Source: JAKSPM01 sp964450645 (GTDB lineage Bacteria > Bacillota > Clostridia > Oscillospirales > Oscillospiraceae). From it: DNA of 55,930 nucleotides. Location: positions 1 to 55,930 of the forward strand of contig CAYVEB010000010.1 of assembly GCA_964450645.1 (NCBI GenBank), given 5' to 3'. The notes beneath the pieces were generated by a model. The model made no database searches, was not told where the DNA came from, and saw only the letters and a program-made list of their open reading frames with translations. The stretch's first letter is position 1, and every line of letters begins with the position of its first letter. The position numbers and the translations under genes are program-made. Shown piece after piece: positions 55,493 through 55,930 of this stretch.

Positions 55493-55897
55493 ATGGCATT
55501 TTCAAACAAACTTACGGATTTAATGCGCAGCATGGGAATTTCCCAAACCAAACTTCACGAATTGACCGGAATAGGAAAGCCGTCAATTAGCAATTGGGTA
55601 AACGGTAAAAATGAACCATCAAAAGACCGGAAACGTGAAATTGCGGCTGCGCTTGGGGTCCAGGAAGATTATTTCAACGAGTTTGAACCCATTGCGAAAA
55701 TTCAGAATGATCCGGCATACAACTTGCCAGTTTCGGTTGCAGCTAAATTGATGGGTAAGTCCAAAAAATGGATTACGCGGGGCTTGCAGGATGGCGTTTT
55801 TCCATGGGGCTATGCGGTGAAGCTGACAGATTGGAGTTACTTCATTTCCTCCGTGAAGTTTACCGAATACACCGGGATCCCGATTCCGGAAATATAA
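55493..55897 (+). CDS. Phage XRE HTH regulator with C-terminal DNA-binding-like extension
   Basis: 134 residues. The HTH (about 5-60) has LMRSMGISQTKLHELTGIGK, PSISNWVNGKNEPSKDRKRE, ALGVQEDYF. The second half, LPVSVAAKLMGKSKKWITRG, LQDGVFPWGYAVKL, resembles a MerR/excisionase-type wing-helix module that selects a target (SVAAKLMGKSKKWITRGLQ), so an excision or replication role is possible. AAAGGATGAAGTGAA is the SD. Confidence 0.75.
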   Translation: MAFSNKLTDLMRSMGISQTKLHELTGIGKPSISNWVNGKNEPSKDRKREIAAALGVQEDYFNEFEPIAKIQNDPAYNLPVSVAAKLMGKSKKWITRGLQDGVFPWGYAVKLTDWSYFISSVKFTEYTGIPIPEI

Positions 55898-55915
55898 GAA
55901 AGTGAGGTTTAATAC

Positions 55916-55930
55916 ATGAACGAAAATGGG
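55916..55930 (+). CDS. Start of the next phage gene (cut by the window edge)
   Basis: AGTGAGGTTTAATAC precedes ATG AAC GAA AAT GGG (M-N-E-N-G). Only five codons are visible, and no identity can be given. Confidence 0.4.

Larger units (their letters stand above)
48083..55930. mobile_element. Serine-recombinase prophage-like element inserted in feoB (left end; right end beyond window)
   Basis: The left boundary lies between the feoB codons (48083) and the recombinase stop (48107). Then come the integrase, a candidate ncRNA, the repressor operon (minus), divergent promoters, and early genes (plus). The recombinase-at-one-end plus repressor/Cro layout is typical of temperate phages and phage-derived elements. 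At least 7.8 kb lies in the window. No structural or conjugation genes are seen in this part, so phage versus ICE cannot be decided. Confidence 0.85.

Noticed and set aside
1..55930. tRNA, rRNA, CRISPR arrays and insertion-sequence transposases
   Set aside because: None were recognised on either strand by eye. A tRNAscan-type or covariance search would be needed to exclude an unusual tRNA.

Overview
The window looks like a chromosomal contig from a spore-forming, moderately GC-rich Clostridia bacterium, most likely an Oscillospirales/Ruminococcaceae-type gut Firmicute. The evidence is the unbroken S10-spc-alpha ribosomal locus with adk-map-KOW-infA between secY and rpmJ, the zinc-type S14, a SAM-I riboswitch on metK, spoVAD-spoVAE, and S-layer-homology (SLH) surface proteins. 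The exact genus cannot be read from the sequence. One 10-N scaffold gap (24562-24571) interrupts a surface-protein gene.

Layout. (1) 1-1714: a membrane glycosyltransferase with its own promoter. (2) 1947-17979: a promoter and long leader, then 28 ribosomal or translation genes plus secY, adk, map and rpoA, all on the plus strand and mostly separated by 10-20 bases. (3) 17980-18462: about 480 bases of non-coding DNA packed with perfect inverted repeats. (4) 18463-22152, minus strand: hsp20, metK with a complete promoter/SAM-I riboswitch/terminator module, nth, tadA and an XRE regulator. Divergent from these is a small plus-strand operon (zinc ribbon, helical protein, sigma-region-4-like HTH; 22234-23088). 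(5) 23301-36047: two giant secreted SLH-anchored proteins. The first carries GLUG and InlB-type repeats and six about 78-residue repeats. The second is a 2294-residue subtilase with a PA domain, three adhesin-like domains and a Cys-rich repeat tract. A decayed SLH remnant lies downstream. (6) 36731-41709: membrane proteins (unknown anchored protein, small exporter, rhomboid-like protein with a zinc ribbon, SdpI-type protein, C_GCAxxG redox protein, TDT transporter). (7) 41937-45213: a sulfur cluster with an Rrf2 regulator, cysK, a rhodanese, a Cys-motif protein and tcdA. These promoters share dyads built on TAGGTT, and cysK has a 20-codon leader ORF containing two Cys codons. (8) 45604-47161: spoVAD, spoVAE and a 38-residue Asn/Gln-rich peptide. 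(9) 47255-48082: the 3' part of feoB, cut by an integrated element.

From about 48083 to the window end (55930, running off the right edge) is a serine-recombinase prophage or prophage-like element. Its integrase abuts the feoB junction. A compact candidate non-coding RNA diverges from the integrase. A repressor operon on the minus strand encodes an unusual repressor with three tandem XRE HTH domains fused to a LexA/CI-type S24 autoprotease, followed by a membrane-anchored coiled-coil GIY-YIG (T5orf172/DUF4041-type) protein. A divergent consensus promoter with overlapping operators drives a Cro-like HTH gene and a run of small early phage genes (zinc ribbon, DUF739, ORF6N antirepressor, XRE).

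The strongest candidates for something undescribed are the triple-HTH repressor with its coexpressed GIY-YIG protein, the Cys-codon leader of cysK with its shared Rrf2-type operators, the element's use of feoB as an attachment site, and the palindrome cluster downstream of rplQ.
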